From JADZAI01 sp047602465 (GTDB lineage: Bacteria; Pseudomonadota; Alphaproteobacteria; Micropepsales; Micropepsaceae), in the NCBI GenBank assembly GCA_047602465.1, contig JASGHF010000001.1, positions 1,054,001 through 1,118,000 of the forward strand: a DNA stretch of 64,000 nt, read 5' to 3'. Shown here piece after piece: positions 26,465 through 35,887 of the stretch; within the stretch, counting starts at the first letter, position 1, and each line of letters begins with the position of its first letter. The notes beneath the pieces are model-generated. The model searched no databases and was not told the DNA's origin. It saw only the letters and a list, made by a program, of their open reading frames with translations. A program made the translations under genes and the position numbers.

Positions 26465-27541
26465 TCATGTCCGTTGATAGAGATCGCGCCCGCCGTCGTC
26501 GCGGGTGCGGACCACATCGCCCCGGGCGATGAGGCAGTTGAGGTGGGCGAGGCTTTCGCCCGTCGCCATCAGATAGTTGCCGCTGGTGATGCGGGCGCGG
26601 AAGAGCGCGGGAAAGACATCCACCGCGCGGCGCGGTTCATCGAGCATGGCGAGAAGTTTCGCGAGGCCGGATTCATGATCGTCGATGAGATCCTGCAACC
26701 GCTTTTTCGCGTTGCGGAACGGTTCGTTGTGCGCGGGCAGGACGAGCACGTCGGCATCGACGAGATCGCGGAAGCGGGCGCAGCTGTCGAGCCAGTCCTG
26801 CAACGGGTTGCTGTCCGGCTCGGTCGGGAACACGGAGACATTGGAGGAGATGCGCGGAAGAATCTGATCGCCCGAAATGATGAGATTGTCGTCCGGGCAC
26901 CACAGACACGCATGTTCCGGCGCGTGGCCGCGGCCGACGGCCACCTGCCAGACGCGGCCGCCGATGGTGAGGCGGTCGCCTTCCTGAAGCCGGGTATAGG
27001 CCTGCGGCAGACGGTGGACGCCCATGCCGAAACCGCCGAAGCGCTTTTTATAGACCTCCAGCGCCTCGTCCGGGAAACCGGCGGCGCGATAGAACGAGAT
27101 GCCCTCCCACGGCGCGTCCTTGCCGGTGTCCATCACCAGCATGCGGCACATGAGATAGTCGGTGCGGCTCATCAATAGCGGCGCGTCGAAACGCTCGGCG
27201 ATCCAGCCCGCGAGGCCGACATGGTCCGGATGCAGATGGGTGACGATCACGCGGGTGACGGGCTTGCCCTTCAGCGTGCTGGCGAAGACCTGTTCCCAGA
27301 GTTCCTTGCAGGTATCGGTATTGACGCCCGTGTCGACGACGGCCCAGCCGTCGCCATCCTCCAGCAGCCACAGATTGATGTGGTTGAGCTGAAACGGCAG
27401 CGGCATGCGGAGCCACAGAATGCCGGGCGCGACCTCGATGGTCTGGCCCGGCTCGGGCTTCGCGGCGAAGGGATAGATGAGGCCGCGATCGTCGCGCACG
27501 CGCGGCGCAGCCTCCTGCGGCAGTTCGACGGCGTCAGACAT
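26465..27541 (-). CDS. MBL-fold metallo-hydrolase with C-terminal winged helix
   Basis: The 358-residue protein has the metal-binding motif H102-L-H104-P-D106-H107, then H in VGRGHAPEH and D in ISGDQILP. The C-terminal SGNYLMATGESLAHLNCLIARGDVVR is a winged-helix-like module found in LACTB2-like members, which include thioesterases and nucleases. As it sits beside an acyl-CoA dehydrogenase gene, an acyl-CoA-related role is possible but unproven. Confidence 0.88.
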   Translation of the reverse strand: MSDAVELPQEAAPRVRDDRGLIYPFAAKPEPGQTIEVAPGILWLRMPLPFQLNHINLWLLEDGDGWAVVDTGVNTDTCKELWEQVFASTLKGKPVTRVIVTHLHPDHVGLAGWIAERFDAPLLMSRTDYLMCRMLVMDTGKDAPWEGISFYRAAGFPDEALEVYKKRFGGFGMGVHRLPQAYTRLQEGDRLTIGGRVWQVAVGRGHAPEHACLWCPDDNLIISGDQILPRISSNVSVFPTEPDSNPLQDWLDSCARFRDLVDADVLVLPAHNEPFRNAKKRLQDLIDDHESGLAKLLAMLDEPRRAVDVFPALFRARITSGNYLMATGESLAHLNCLIARGDVVRTRDDGGRDLYQRT

Positions 27542-27592
27542 GGAAAGGCACCAATGACATGGCTGAGAGGCTAGGCCTCAAGTCCGCGACGG

Positions 27593-29398
27593 TCAAAGCG
27601 GTTCGAACTCCGTAGCGTAAAGCGCCTCGGCTCCCGCGGTGACGGAACCGAGCCGGCCGGCCGCGTGCGTGACGATATTCGCCATGAAGAAGCGCGCATT
27701 GGCGATGCGGCCTGCGAGGAAGGCGGCATCGCCCTCGCTCGCCGTGAGCCGCCGCGCCGCCTCGATGGCGCCGCGTCCGAGGAAATGTCCGCCGACCACC
27801 GCGCCCATGAGATCGAGGAAGGGCGTGGCGCCGGCCAGCGCATCATAGGGCTTGCCGCCCGCAAGGCGTTCGGAGAGCCAGGCGGCGGCGGTGCGCGCGG
27901 CTTCAAGGCCCGAAGCGAGCTGGCGTCCGGCATTGGCGTGGATGTCTTCCGGCGAGCTTTGCAGCGCCGCAGCTGTCTCGGCGATTTCGGCGAAGAGCGC
28001 TTCGAGCGCCGCGCCCTTGTCGAGGCCGATCTTGCGGGTGACGAGGTCGATAGCCTGGATGCCGTTGGTGCCTTCGTAGATCGGCAGGATGCGGGCGTCG
28101 CGGTAATGCTGCGCCGCGCCGGTTTCTTCCACGAAGCCCATGCCGCCGTGAATCTGCACGCCGAGGCTTGCGGCCTGCACGCCCATATCGGTGCACCATG
28201 CCTTGGCGATGGGGGTGAGCAGTTCCTCGCGCAGCTTGGCGCGGGCGCGGGCCGCCGGATCGGGGTGATGACGCGCGAGATCGATGGCGAGCGCGGTGGA
28301 GAGGCAGATGGCGCGGCCCGCCTCGATGCCGGAGCGCATCGTCATCAGCATACGGCGGACATCGGGATGGCGCTGAATCTGCACCATCGTCGCGCCTTCA
28401 TGCTGCAGGCCGAACGGTTTGCCCTGCAGACGGTCATAGGCGTAGCGCACGGCCTGTTGCAGCGCACGCTCAGCGATGGCGACGCCCTGGACGCCGACAT
28501 TGAGGCGCGCCGAGTTCATCATCGTGAACATCGCCGCCAGCCCACGATTTTCCTGGCCGATCAGGTATCCGATCGCGCCGCCATCATCGCCGAACGACAT
28601 GGTGCAGGTGGGGCTGGCGTGGATGCCGAGCTTGTGTTCGAGGCCCACCGGCTTGAGATCGTTGCGCTGGCCCGGATCGCCGTTCTCGTCGGGCAGGAAT
28701 TTCGGGACGAGGAAGAGCGAGATGCCGCGCGTGCCGGGCGGAGCGTCGGGCAGGCGGGCGAGGACGAGATGGACGATGTTCTCGGCCGCGTCGTGATCGC
28801 CCCAGGTGATGAAGATCTTCTGACCCGTAATGCGATACGTGCCGTCGCCGTGGCGGACGGCGCGGGCCTTGAGCGCGCCGACGTCGCTGCCCGCGCCCGG
28901 CTCTGTCAGATTCATGGTGCCGGTCCAGGCGCCGGCGACGAGCCTGGGCAGATAGATGCGCTTCTGGTCGTCGGTGCCGTGGGCGCTGATCGCCTCGATA
29001 GCGCCGTGGGTGAGCAGAGGGCAGAGGCCGAAGGCCATGTTCGCGGCCTGCCAGAATTCCTCCACCGCGACGCCGAGCGTCATGGGAAGGCCCTGACCGC
29101 CGTGATCGGGTTCGGCCGTGATGCCGGCCCAGCCGCCCTCGCCGAAGGCGCGCAGGGCCTCGGCGAAACCGGGCGCGGCACGCACCACGCCGTTTTCGAG
29201 CCGCGCGCCGGTCCTGTCGCCCGGACGGTTCAGCGGCGCGATGATGCCGCCCGCGAACTTCGCAGCCTCGCCCAGCACGGCATCGCGCAGGTCGTCGTCA
29301 TAGTCGGGGAAGGCCCCTGTCTCTTTCAGCGCACCGGCCCCGACAATCGCATCGAGGGTGAAGGCGAGATCGGCCAGCGGGGGGTGGTATTGGGACAT
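27593..29398 (-). CDS. Acyl-CoA dehydrogenase with C-terminal extension (DmdC-like)
   Basis: The protein has 601 residues from the ATG at 29398; an in-frame GTG at 29407 is an alternative. It is longer than the usual 380-residue ACADs because of a C-terminal Acyl-CoA_dh_C domain from about residue 465. Flavin-contact segments MNLTEPGAGSDVGALKARA and KIFITWGDHD, the MNSARLNVGVQGVAIAERA helix, and the catalytic-glutamate segment LPIYEGTNGIQAIDLV are intact. It resembles the DmdC/3-methylmercaptopropionyl-CoA dehydrogenase subgroup, which often acts on other substrates. Electrons would pass through ETF to the ETF-QO encoded at 50.6-52.3 kb. Confidence 0.88.
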   Translation of the reverse strand: MSQYHPPLADLAFTLDAIVGAGALKETGAFPDYDDDLRDAVLGEAAKFAGGIIAPLNRPGDRTGARLENGVVRAAPGFAEALRAFGEGGWAGITAEPDHGGQGLPMTLGVAVEEFWQAANMAFGLCPLLTHGAIEAISAHGTDDQKRIYLPRLVAGAWTGTMNLTEPGAGSDVGALKARAVRHGDGTYRITGQKIFITWGDHDAAENIVHLVLARLPDAPPGTRGISLFLVPKFLPDENGDPGQRNDLKPVGLEHKLGIHASPTCTMSFGDDGGAIGYLIGQENRGLAAMFTMMNSARLNVGVQGVAIAERALQQAVRYAYDRLQGKPFGLQHEGATMVQIQRHPDVRRMLMTMRSGIEAGRAICLSTALAIDLARHHPDPAARARAKLREELLTPIAKAWCTDMGVQAASLGVQIHGGMGFVEETGAAQHYRDARILPIYEGTNGIQAIDLVTRKIGLDKGAALEALFAEIAETAAALQSSPEDIHANAGRQLASGLEAARTAAAWLSERLAGGKPYDALAGATPFLDLMGAVVGGHFLGRGAIEAARRLTASEGDAAFLAGRIANARFFMANIVTHAAGRLGSVTAGAEALYATEFEPL

Positions 29399-29512
29399 GG
29401 GAAGCACAACCTGAGAAACCTGCCGTTTCGAATACGTCGCCGAAGCGGACTGGACAAATGCCTATCAGCACCCCTTATCTGCAACCTATTCAGTTACAAA
29501 ACGGACAGAGCC

Positions 29513-30124
29513 ATGAAACTCGCGACCGCCGCCGCCCTCGCCGCCATGCTGACCGCCGTGCCGGCCATGGCGCAGGGCCTTTCGGCCGACCCGAGCCTCG
29601 CCCCGGCCGGCAGCTATGAAGTCGACAAGGCCCATGCCCGCGTGACGTGGGAAATCAGCCATTTCGGCGTTTCAACCTATATCGGCTGGTTCACCAAGTT
29701 CGACGTGGCGTTGAATTTCGACCCGAACGCCCCGGAGAAATCGACGCTGAAAGCCTCGATCGACCCCAGCAGCGTCCACACGCTGGACCCGAAATTCGAC
29801 GAGGAGATCGCTTCGGAGAAGTTCCTGGATGCCGGCAAGTTCCCTGAGATCACCTTCGTCTCCACGGCGATCGAAAAGACGGGCGACACGACGGGCAAGA
29901 TCACCGGCGATCTGACCTTCCACGGCGTCACAAAGCCGGTGACCATGGACGTGACGTTCCATGGCGGCGTGCAGAGCCCGCTGAAAAACACCTATGTGCT
30001 GGGCTTCCGCGGCACGGCGACCATCAAGCGGTCGGAATTCGGCGTGACCGAATATATCGACTTCGGCCTGGGCGACGACGTGACCGTGACGATCGAAGGT
30101 GAGTTCGACCACAAGGGCGGCTAA
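29513..30124 (+). CDS. YceI family periplasmic protein
   Basis: The protein has 203 residues from the ATG at 29513 with a signal peptide ending near AVPAMAQG. YceI landmarks follow: SYEVDKAHARVTWEISHFG, VHTLDPKFDEEIASEKFLDA, ITGDLTFHGVTKPV and the terminal FGLGDDVTVTIEGEF. YceI forms a lipocalin-like barrel that binds isoprenoid quinone-like lipids. It starts a yceI-cytochrome b561-yceI set, a recurring arrangement that suggests periplasmic redox or quinone handling. Confidence 0.92.
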   Translation: MKLATAAALAAMLTAVPAMAQGLSADPSLAPAGSYEVDKAHARVTWEISHFGVSTYIGWFTKFDVALNFDPNAPEKSTLKASIDPSSVHTLDPKFDEEIASEKFLDAGKFPEITFVSTAIEKTGDTTGKITGDLTFHGVTKPVTMDVTFHGGVQSPLKNTYVLGFRGTATIKRSEFGVTEYIDFGLGDDVTVTIEGEFDHKGG

Positions 30125-30156
30125 GCTTCGCCCTGTGCCGGATTGATCTCAAGGGA

Positions 30157-30735
30157 ATGTCGATGGCGGTGAAAACCGAGTTCAGCCGTTACAGCTGGGT
30201 GGCTGTGACGCTCCATTGGGTCATCGCCATCGCGATCCTCTATATGGTGTATCTGGGCAAGACCATGGATGACGACTATGTCGCCATCCAGCTCCACAAG
30301 AGCCTAGGCATCACTATCCTGGCGCTGAGCCTGCTGCGGCTGATCTGGCGTTTCGTCGATCCACCGCCGCCGCTGCCCTCAGGCATGAACATGCTGGAGC
30401 GGATCGGCGCGAAGGTTTCGCACTGGGGCTTCTACTTCCTGATGATCTTCATCCCGCTGTCGGGATGGGCGCTGGCCTCGACCTCACCGTTCAAGACGAA
30501 GGTGTGGGGCGTGATCGACTTGCCGAAGCTGCCAGGCTTTGCGGGGCTGGACCCCGACGCGCTGGAGCAGGCGGCGGACCGGATCGAGAGCATCCACGAG
30601 ACGCTGGCTTTCTGGCCGCTGCTGTTGCTTGTCGGGCTGCATGTCGGTGCGGCGCTGAAGCATCATTTCCGGGACCGCGACAATGTGCTGACGCGGATGA
30701 TCCCTTTCATTCCCGCACCCCGGAGGCCGTCATGA
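30157..30735 (+). CDS. Cytochrome b561
   Basis: The 192-residue four-helix membrane protein has heme-ligand candidates at H20 (VTLHW), H47 (QLHKSLG), H147 (SIHETLAF) and H162 (GLHVGAAL). The fold matches the prokaryotic b561/YodB group that moves electrons between quinol and superoxide or periplasmic acceptors. Its end overlaps the second yceI gene as ATGA, so the pair is translated together. Confidence 0.93.
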   Translation: MSMAVKTEFSRYSWVAVTLHWVIAIAILYMVYLGKTMDDDYVAIQLHKSLGITILALSLLRLIWRFVDPPPPLPSGMNMLERIGAKVSHWGFYFLMIFIPLSGWALASTSPFKTKVWGVIDLPKLPGFAGLDPDALEQAADRIESIHETLAFWPLLLLVGLHVGAALKHHFRDRDNVLTRMIPFIPAPRRPS

Positions 30736-31313
30736 CACGCCTTGCCGCCCTCGCCTTCGCCGCCGCGCTGATCGCGCCCGCCGCAGCCGCCGACTGGACG
30801 GTCGATGCGGCGCGCTCGACGCTGTCGTTCGAGGTGTCGGCGCAGGGCGAGCCGTTCACGACGGTCTTCAAGGAATGGTCGGCGCAGATCAGCTTCGACC
30901 CCGCCGATCTTTCGACCGCCAATGCGACGGTGACGATCAACCTGATGTCTGCCGACAGCGGCAGCCGCGAGCGTGACGGGATGATGTCGTCGAAATCCTG
31001 GTTCGACGCGGCGGGGGCGAGCTTCAGCGCGCCGGTGGGGGTGCCCGCAGGTCAGGCGGTCTTCCAGACGACCACGTTCCGCCAGACCGGCGAGACCACC
31101 TATGAGGCCGACGGGATGCTGTCGATGCGGGATGCGTCGAAGCCCGTCACCCTGCCCTTCACGCTGGTCATAACCGGGGGTGAGGCGCACATGACCGGCT
31201 CTGTCGCCATCGACCGGACCCAGTGGGGCGTCGGACAGGGCCAGTATGCCGGCAGCGACCCGGTCGCGACCGAAGTGAAGATCAACGTCGATCTCATCGC
31301 GACGGCGAACTAG
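30732..31313 (+). CDS. YceI family periplasmic protein (second copy)
   Basis: The 193-residue protein has a signal peptide ending near APAAAAD. It starts at 30732, overlapping the cytochrome b561 stop. DWTVDAARSTLSFEVSAQG, FKEWSAQISFDPADL and IDRTQWGVGQGQ are typical of the YceI subgroup encoded with b561. It is clearly diverged from the first copy. The product is probably the soluble partner of the b561 electron-transfer protein (inference from gene order). Confidence 0.92.
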   Translation: MTRLAALAFAAALIAPAAAADWTVDAARSTLSFEVSAQGEPFTTVFKEWSAQISFDPADLSTANATVTINLMSADSGSRERDGMMSSKSWFDAAGASFSAPVGVPAGQAVFQTTTFRQTGETTYEADGMLSMRDASKPVTLPFTLVITGGEAHMTGSVAIDRTQWGVGQGQYAGSDPVATEVKINVDLIATAN

Positions 31314-31336
31314 GCGGGCGCTATAAGCGCGCCGTC

Positions 31337-32299
31337 ATGGCGATCATTCCTGTCGATCCTGCTCATCCGAGCGCCTTCCGTGTCGCCATCGCGGCGGCGG
31401 CGCGGGAGATTGCGCTGGGCCAGCTGGTCGCGTTTCCGACAGAGACGGTCTATGGCCTCGGCGCCGATGCGACCAACGGCGCGGCGCTGGCGCGGCTGTT
31501 CGAGGCCAAGGGCCGGCCGCGCATCAATCCGCTGATCGTCCATGTGGAAAGCGCCAAGGCGGCGCGGAAGCTGGTGACGTTCAACCCCGTCGCGCTGAAG
31601 CTCGCCGAGGCGTTCTGGCCGGGGCCGCTGACGCTGGTGTTGCCCAAGAGCGCCAAGTGCCCGGTGCATGATCTGGCGAGCGCGGGCCTGACGACGCTGG
31701 GCGTGCGCGTGCCGGCGCATCCGGTCGCGCAGGCGCTGATCCTGAGCGCTGGAACGCCCATCGCCGCGCCGAGCGCCAATGCCTCGGGCGAGCCATCGCC
31801 CACCCGCGCGGCGCATGTGGCGGAGAGCCTGGGGGATGGCGTGACGGTGCTGGACGCCGGGCCTTGCCATGCGGGCCTTGAATCGACGGTGATCGGGTTC
31901 GATGGCCACAGGCCCGTGCTGCTGCGCCCCGGGGCGACGCCGCGCGACGAGATCGAGGCGGTGGTGGGGCCGCTGGCCGAAGCCGTGGACGATGCGGCGC
32001 ATCCGTCATCGCCCGGGCGGCTGCTGCGCCACTATGCGCCGCAGGCGCGGCTGCGGATCAATGCCGAGGCGCCGCGCGAGGGCGAGCTGTTCATCGCGTT
32101 CGGACCGACCGGGGTGGAGGACGCGCTGCAGCTGAGCGAGGCCGGAAGCACGCGCGAGGCGGCGATGAACCTGTTCGCCCTGCTGCGCGAGGCCGACAAA
32201 CGTGGCGCGACGGCGGTCGCTGTGGCGCCGGTGCCGGAAGACGGGATCGGCGAGGCGATCAACGATCGCCTGCGCCGCGCGGCGGCGGCGCAGGGCTGA
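31337..32299 (+). CDS. tsaC: L-threonylcarbamoyladenylate synthase (Sua5 form)
   Basis: The 320-residue enzyme makes threonylcarbamoyl-AMP for tRNA t6A37. The YrdC domain (1-200) contains VAFPTETVYGLGADATN, KGRPRINPLIVHV and APSANASGEPSPT. The extra C-terminal Sua5 domain from about residue 225 (SSPGRLLRHYAPQ) marks the long Sua5 form rather than short TsaC. The chosen ATG follows the second yceI gene by 23 nt. It is convergent with the glucan synthase gene, with a 3-nt gap. Confidence 0.94.
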   Translation: MAIIPVDPAHPSAFRVAIAAAAREIALGQLVAFPTETVYGLGADATNGAALARLFEAKGRPRINPLIVHVESAKAARKLVTFNPVALKLAEAFWPGPLTLVLPKSAKCPVHDLASAGLTTLGVRVPAHPVAQALILSAGTPIAAPSANASGEPSPTRAAHVAESLGDGVTVLDAGPCHAGLESTVIGFDGHRPVLLRPGATPRDEIEAVVGPLAEAVDDAAHPSSPGRLLRHYAPQARLRINAEAPREGELFIAFGPTGVEDALQLSEAGSTREAAMNLFALLREADKRGATAVAVAPVPEDGIGEAINDRLRRAAAAQG

Positions 32300-32302
32300 A
32301 GC

Positions 32303-34957
32303 CTATTCCGCCGGAGCGGGATTGCCCGAGGGCACGCGCTGCTTCTTCTCGCCGATCTTCGACGCGCTGATGAACGCCATGATGAGCGTCGCGACGAAGG
32401 GGATGGCCTGGACGCAGAGCGTCAGCATCCAGACGATGGCGGCCGGATCGCCGAAACCGCGCGTATAGGCGGTGGCGAAGACCGCGATGCCGATGAGGAC
32501 GAGCAGCAGCAGCTCTTCCGAAGCGAGCATCAGCACTTGACGGATGGGCGCGGCGTCCTCGCATTTGGGCGTGCGCAGGAACGGCATGGATGACGTGAAG
32601 AGGCCCGCCCATACCGCCTTGCCGACGGTGTGCGACAGGGCGAGACCGGCGATGGACGCCTGGAACGCGCCGACAAAGCCGGTTCCGACGCGGAAGGGAT
32701 AGAGCAACAGCGTCTTGCCGGTCTTCACCGCGAAGAGGCCGAGCGCGATGGCGGCGAGCGACATCATCGGCAGATCGAAGGTCCATGAATCGTAGACCAT
32801 GAGCGCCGACCAGACGAGCGCGGCGGCCGTGAAGGCGAGCGAGAGCGCGTCGGCGATCCACGGCAGCCAGCCGGCGATGAAGTGATAGCGCTGCGACGTG
32901 GTGAGTTCGGTCGTGTCGCTGAACAGCGCCCTGGCGTGGCGCTTCATGATCTGCATCGCGCCATAGGCCCAGCGATAGCGCTGATCCTTGTAGGCGGCGA
33001 GCGTGTCGGGGATCAGGCCCTTGCCGAAGCTGCGGTCGATATAGACGCTTTCATGGCCGTCTTCGAAGATGCGCAGGCCCAGCTCGGCATCTTCGGTGAT
33101 GCACCATGTCGCCCATTGCTTCGCATCCAGCACCGGGCGGCGCATGATCGTCATCGTGCCGTGCTGGATGATGGCGTTGTCTTCGTTGCGCTCCACCATG
33201 CCGATGCGGAAGAAGCCCGCATATTCCTGGTAGGCCATCGTCTTGAAGAGATTGTCGCCGCCGTCGCGATAGTCCTGCGGCCCCTGCACCAGAGCCACTT
33301 TGGGGTTCTGGAAATGCGGGATGCAGATTTTCAGCCAGTCCGGCGTCACCTGATAGTCGCTGTCGATGACGGCGATGTATTCGGCCGCCGGATCGGTCAC
33401 TTCCAGCGCCTTGTTGAGCGCGCCGGCCTTGAAGCCCTTCACGCCGTCGAAATGCATGAAGCGGAAGCGCGGGCCGAGGGTCGCGGCGTGGGCTTCGACC
33501 GGCTTCCAGACCGCAGGGTCTTTGGTGTTGTTGTCGAGGATGATGACTTCGTAATTCGCGTAGTCGAGCTTCGCGAGCGCATCCAGCGTCTCGATCATCA
33601 TGTCGGGCGGCTCGTTATAGGCCGGGACATGGATGGAGACGCGCGGTTCGCCGGTCATCGCGGGCGGCACGGCGATGCGGCGCTGAACGCGCCAGAGCGA
33701 CTGCGCCATCTCCACGCATTCCGCCAGGATGACGGCGATGGCGAGCGAGGCGACGGGTATGACGAAGACGAAGACGAGATAGGTGTCCCACCCCGCATAC
33801 TGGAGCGCCGCGCTGTCGAAGACGACGATCATCGCGGTCACGATGAGGCCCGCGAGCGCGGCGAGGAAAAGCTGGCCGAAGAAGGAGAGATGCGGGGTCG
33901 TGCGCAGCAGCAACGCGGCGCAGAGCATGGTGATGATGACCGCCGCGCCCGCGAACCACGGCCAGTCGGGCAGCGAGCTGATTTCACCGACCAGTTCGAA
34001 TTTCGGCGTGCCGTCTGCCTGATAGACGCCCCAGAAGGCGCCGACCGCGCCTTCGTCCGCGACCTTCCACGGCTGGTCATAGGCTTCGAGCAGGTAATAG
34101 TCCCAGCCAAGCTCTTTCGCGCGGGTCAGGAATTCGCGGACGAAGGCGGCCTGGTTGGCGACGCTGGGCGAAGCGCCCTGACGCTGGCGGCCTTCCGACG
34201 GCCAGCCGGCCTCGCCGATGACGATCGGCAGATGGAACTTGTCTTCCAGCAGCTTCAGGCGGTTCTGGATGTGGCCGACGGCGCTCTCCAGGCTGACGCC
34301 TTCCCAGTAGGGCAGCATGTGGACGCAGAGGAAGTCGACTTCCTTGGCGAGATCGGGGTGTGCGTCCCAGTGGTTCCAGGTCTCGCAGGTCGAGACCTTC
34401 ACGCGGCGCGGCGCCTCGCGGCGGACACGGCGGATATATTCGTTGAGCTGTTCGACCGAAACGTCGCCGCGCAGGATCGCCTCGTTGCCGACGAAGATGC
34501 GGTCGATCGAGGTGCGGTTGGTGCGGAGCAGCTTCAGCGCGTTCTCGATCTCCTGCTCGTTATAGGCGAGGTCGGACGAGATCCAGATACCGAGCGCCAC
34601 CTTCATGCCCAGCTCGCCGGCGATTTCGGGCAGCTTGTCGAGGCCGCGCGAGACCGAATAGGTGCGGACGCGGTTGGTCGATTTCTTCAGCTGCGTCAGG
34701 TCTTCGCGCAGGCGTTCTTCGGAGAACTGCCTGGAGTCGTCCACCGTGTAGAGGTGGCTGGGATTATAGGCAAAGCCGCGAATGGGGGCGTTCCAGTCGG
34801 GCGCATCGACCTCGCTGTCGAGGGCGCGCCAGGTGACGATGGTGACGGCGCAGGCGATGAAGATGGCGGCGAGCGCGCGGCGCTGCGGCGTGCCGAACAG
34901 CAGCCGGCGGATGGCGCCGAAAAAGCCCGTTTTCTCCTCGGGCGTCTCACTGCTCAT
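32303..34957 (-). CDS. GH17-GT2 fusion, NdvB-like beta-glucan synthase
   Basis: The 884-residue inner-membrane protein has a signal anchor (28-44) followed by a GH17-like domain (about 55-330). That domain keeps both catalytic glutamates, E159 in VGNE and E249 in IGEAGWP. Transmembrane segments lead to a cytoplasmic GT2 domain with D532-S-D534, E622-D623 and Q659-R-Y-R-W663, and more transmembrane segments to about 865. The same architecture occurs in the Bradyrhizobium cyclic beta-(1,3)(1,6)-glucan synthase, where GH17 acts as a transglycosylase. The product is probably a periplasmic or exported beta-glucan. The gene is followed by none on its strand, and a 144-nt region upstream may hold its promoter. 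Confidence 0.9.
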   Translation of the reverse strand: MSSETPEEKTGFFGAIRRLLFGTPQRRALAAIFIACAVTIVTWRALDSEVDAPDWNAPIRGFAYNPSHLYTVDDSRQFSEERLREDLTQLKKSTNRVRTYSVSRGLDKLPEIAGELGMKVALGIWISSDLAYNEQEIENALKLLRTNRTSIDRIFVGNEAILRGDVSVEQLNEYIRRVRREAPRRVKVSTCETWNHWDAHPDLAKEVDFLCVHMLPYWEGVSLESAVGHIQNRLKLLEDKFHLPIVIGEAGWPSEGRQRQGASPSVANQAAFVREFLTRAKELGWDYYLLEAYDQPWKVADEGAVGAFWGVYQADGTPKFELVGEISSLPDWPWFAGAAVIITMLCAALLLRTTPHLSFFGQLFLAALAGLIVTAMIVVFDSAALQYAGWDTYLVFVFVIPVASLAIAVILAECVEMAQSLWRVQRRIAVPPAMTGEPRVSIHVPAYNEPPDMMIETLDALAKLDYANYEVIILDNNTKDPAVWKPVEAHAATLGPRFRFMHFDGVKGFKAGALNKALEVTDPAAEYIAVIDSDYQVTPDWLKICIPHFQNPKVALVQGPQDYRDGGDNLFKTMAYQEYAGFFRIGMVERNEDNAIIQHGTMTIMRRPVLDAKQWATWCITEDAELGLRIFEDGHESVYIDRSFGKGLIPDTLAAYKDQRYRWAYGAMQIMKRHARALFSDTTELTTSQRYHFIAGWLPWIADALSLAFTAAALVWSALMVYDSWTFDLPMMSLAAIALGLFAVKTGKTLLLYPFRVGTGFVGAFQASIAGLALSHTVGKAVWAGLFTSSMPFLRTPKCEDAAPIRQVLMLASEELLLLVLIGIAVFATAYTRGFGDPAAIVWMLTLCVQAIPFVATLIMAFISASKIGEKKQRVPSGNPAPAE

Positions 34958-35101
34958 CGAAACAACTCTCCCGCGTGGCCGACTCTACCGGCGGCCCGTG
35001 CTTGGCCTAACAGTTTTGTTGCAGTGCAGCAAATCCTGCGCGCGCGTGGGGATATTATGCGCCCGATGAACGGCGGATGAAAGCCGGAGGCGTTCCGGCT
35101 T

Positions 35102-35887
35102 TCAGGGATTGGCGGGGGCGTCGGCGACCGAAATCAGCTCCACCTGGAAAACCAGGGTCTGGCGGGGCGGGATAGAGGAGCGGCCGGCGATGCCATAGGC
35201 GAGATCGTAAGGCAGGACGAATTCGTAGGTCTCGCCCACCTTCATCAGCGGGATGCCCTCGACCCAGCCCTGGATGAGATTGCCCAGCGGGAAGGTGGCG
35301 GGTTCGCCCCGCTTGTAGGAACTGTCGAACTCCGTGCCTTCGATGAAGGTGCCCTTGTAGTGGACGGTCACCTCGTTCACCGGGGTCGGCTGGCGGCCTT
35401 CGGCGACGGTCTTGATCGGCTTGTAGCGAAGACCGCTGGCGGTCTTCGTGTAGGACGGGTCGGCGTCGATCCTGGCGAGGAAAGCGGCGTTCGCCTCGTC
35501 AGAGATTTTGGCCGGGTCGAGCGTGTATTCGGGCGGCTCCAGCTCCAGCAGCCGGGCGCGCACCGTCGCCGCCATCGGTTCAAGATCCGTCTTCAGCCTG
35601 GCGAGGCGGGCCTCGATGGCGGCGCGGAGTTCAGCCTGCTCCGGCGCCGTCGTCAGCTTCGCGAAATCGCGGGTGAGCTGATCCTGCGCGTTGAGGGCGC
35701 GGGCGAAGGCGCGGTCGAGGCCATTGGCCTCGCCCTCGAACGCCTTCGCCTTTTCAAGCGACGTGTTGGCCGTGGTCAGATCGCCCGTGAGGCCTTCGAG
35801 CCGCGCGCGGTAGTCCTCCGCCTGACGCCAGAAGAAGACGCCTGCACCGATGCCGGCCAGGGCGACGAGGAGGAGGAGTGCGCGCAT
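35102..35887 (-). CDS. Membrane-anchored FKBP-type peptidyl-prolyl isomerase 1
   Basis: The 261-residue protein has an N-terminal signal anchor (residues 3-20), a helical probably coiled region to about 120, and a C-terminal FKBP domain. VTVHYKGTFIEGTEFDSSY, the LIQGWVEGIPLM segment and LPYDLAYGIAGRSSIPPRQTL are the active-site motifs. Its ATG overlaps the previous stop as TGATG. It is the last gene of an FKBP-chorismate mutase-FKBP-FKBP operon and probably a periplasmic foldase. Confidence 0.9.
   Translation of the reverse strand: MRALLLLVALAGIGAGVFFWRQAEDYRARLEGLTGDLTTANTSLEKAKAFEGEANGLDRAFARALNAQDQLTRDFAKLTTAPEQAELRAAIEARLARLKTDLEPMAATVRARLLELEPPEYTLDPAKISDEANAAFLARIDADPSYTKTASGLRYKPIKTVAEGRQPTPVNEVTVHYKGTFIEGTEFDSSYKRGEPATFPLGNLIQGWVEGIPLMKVGETYEFVLPYDLAYGIAGRSSIPPRQTLVFQVELISVADAPANP

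Noticed and set aside
32882..35080. A 732-codon plus-strand frame opposite the GH17-GT2 gene
   Set aside because: Same shadow pattern; the sense gene has intact catalytic residues along its whole length.
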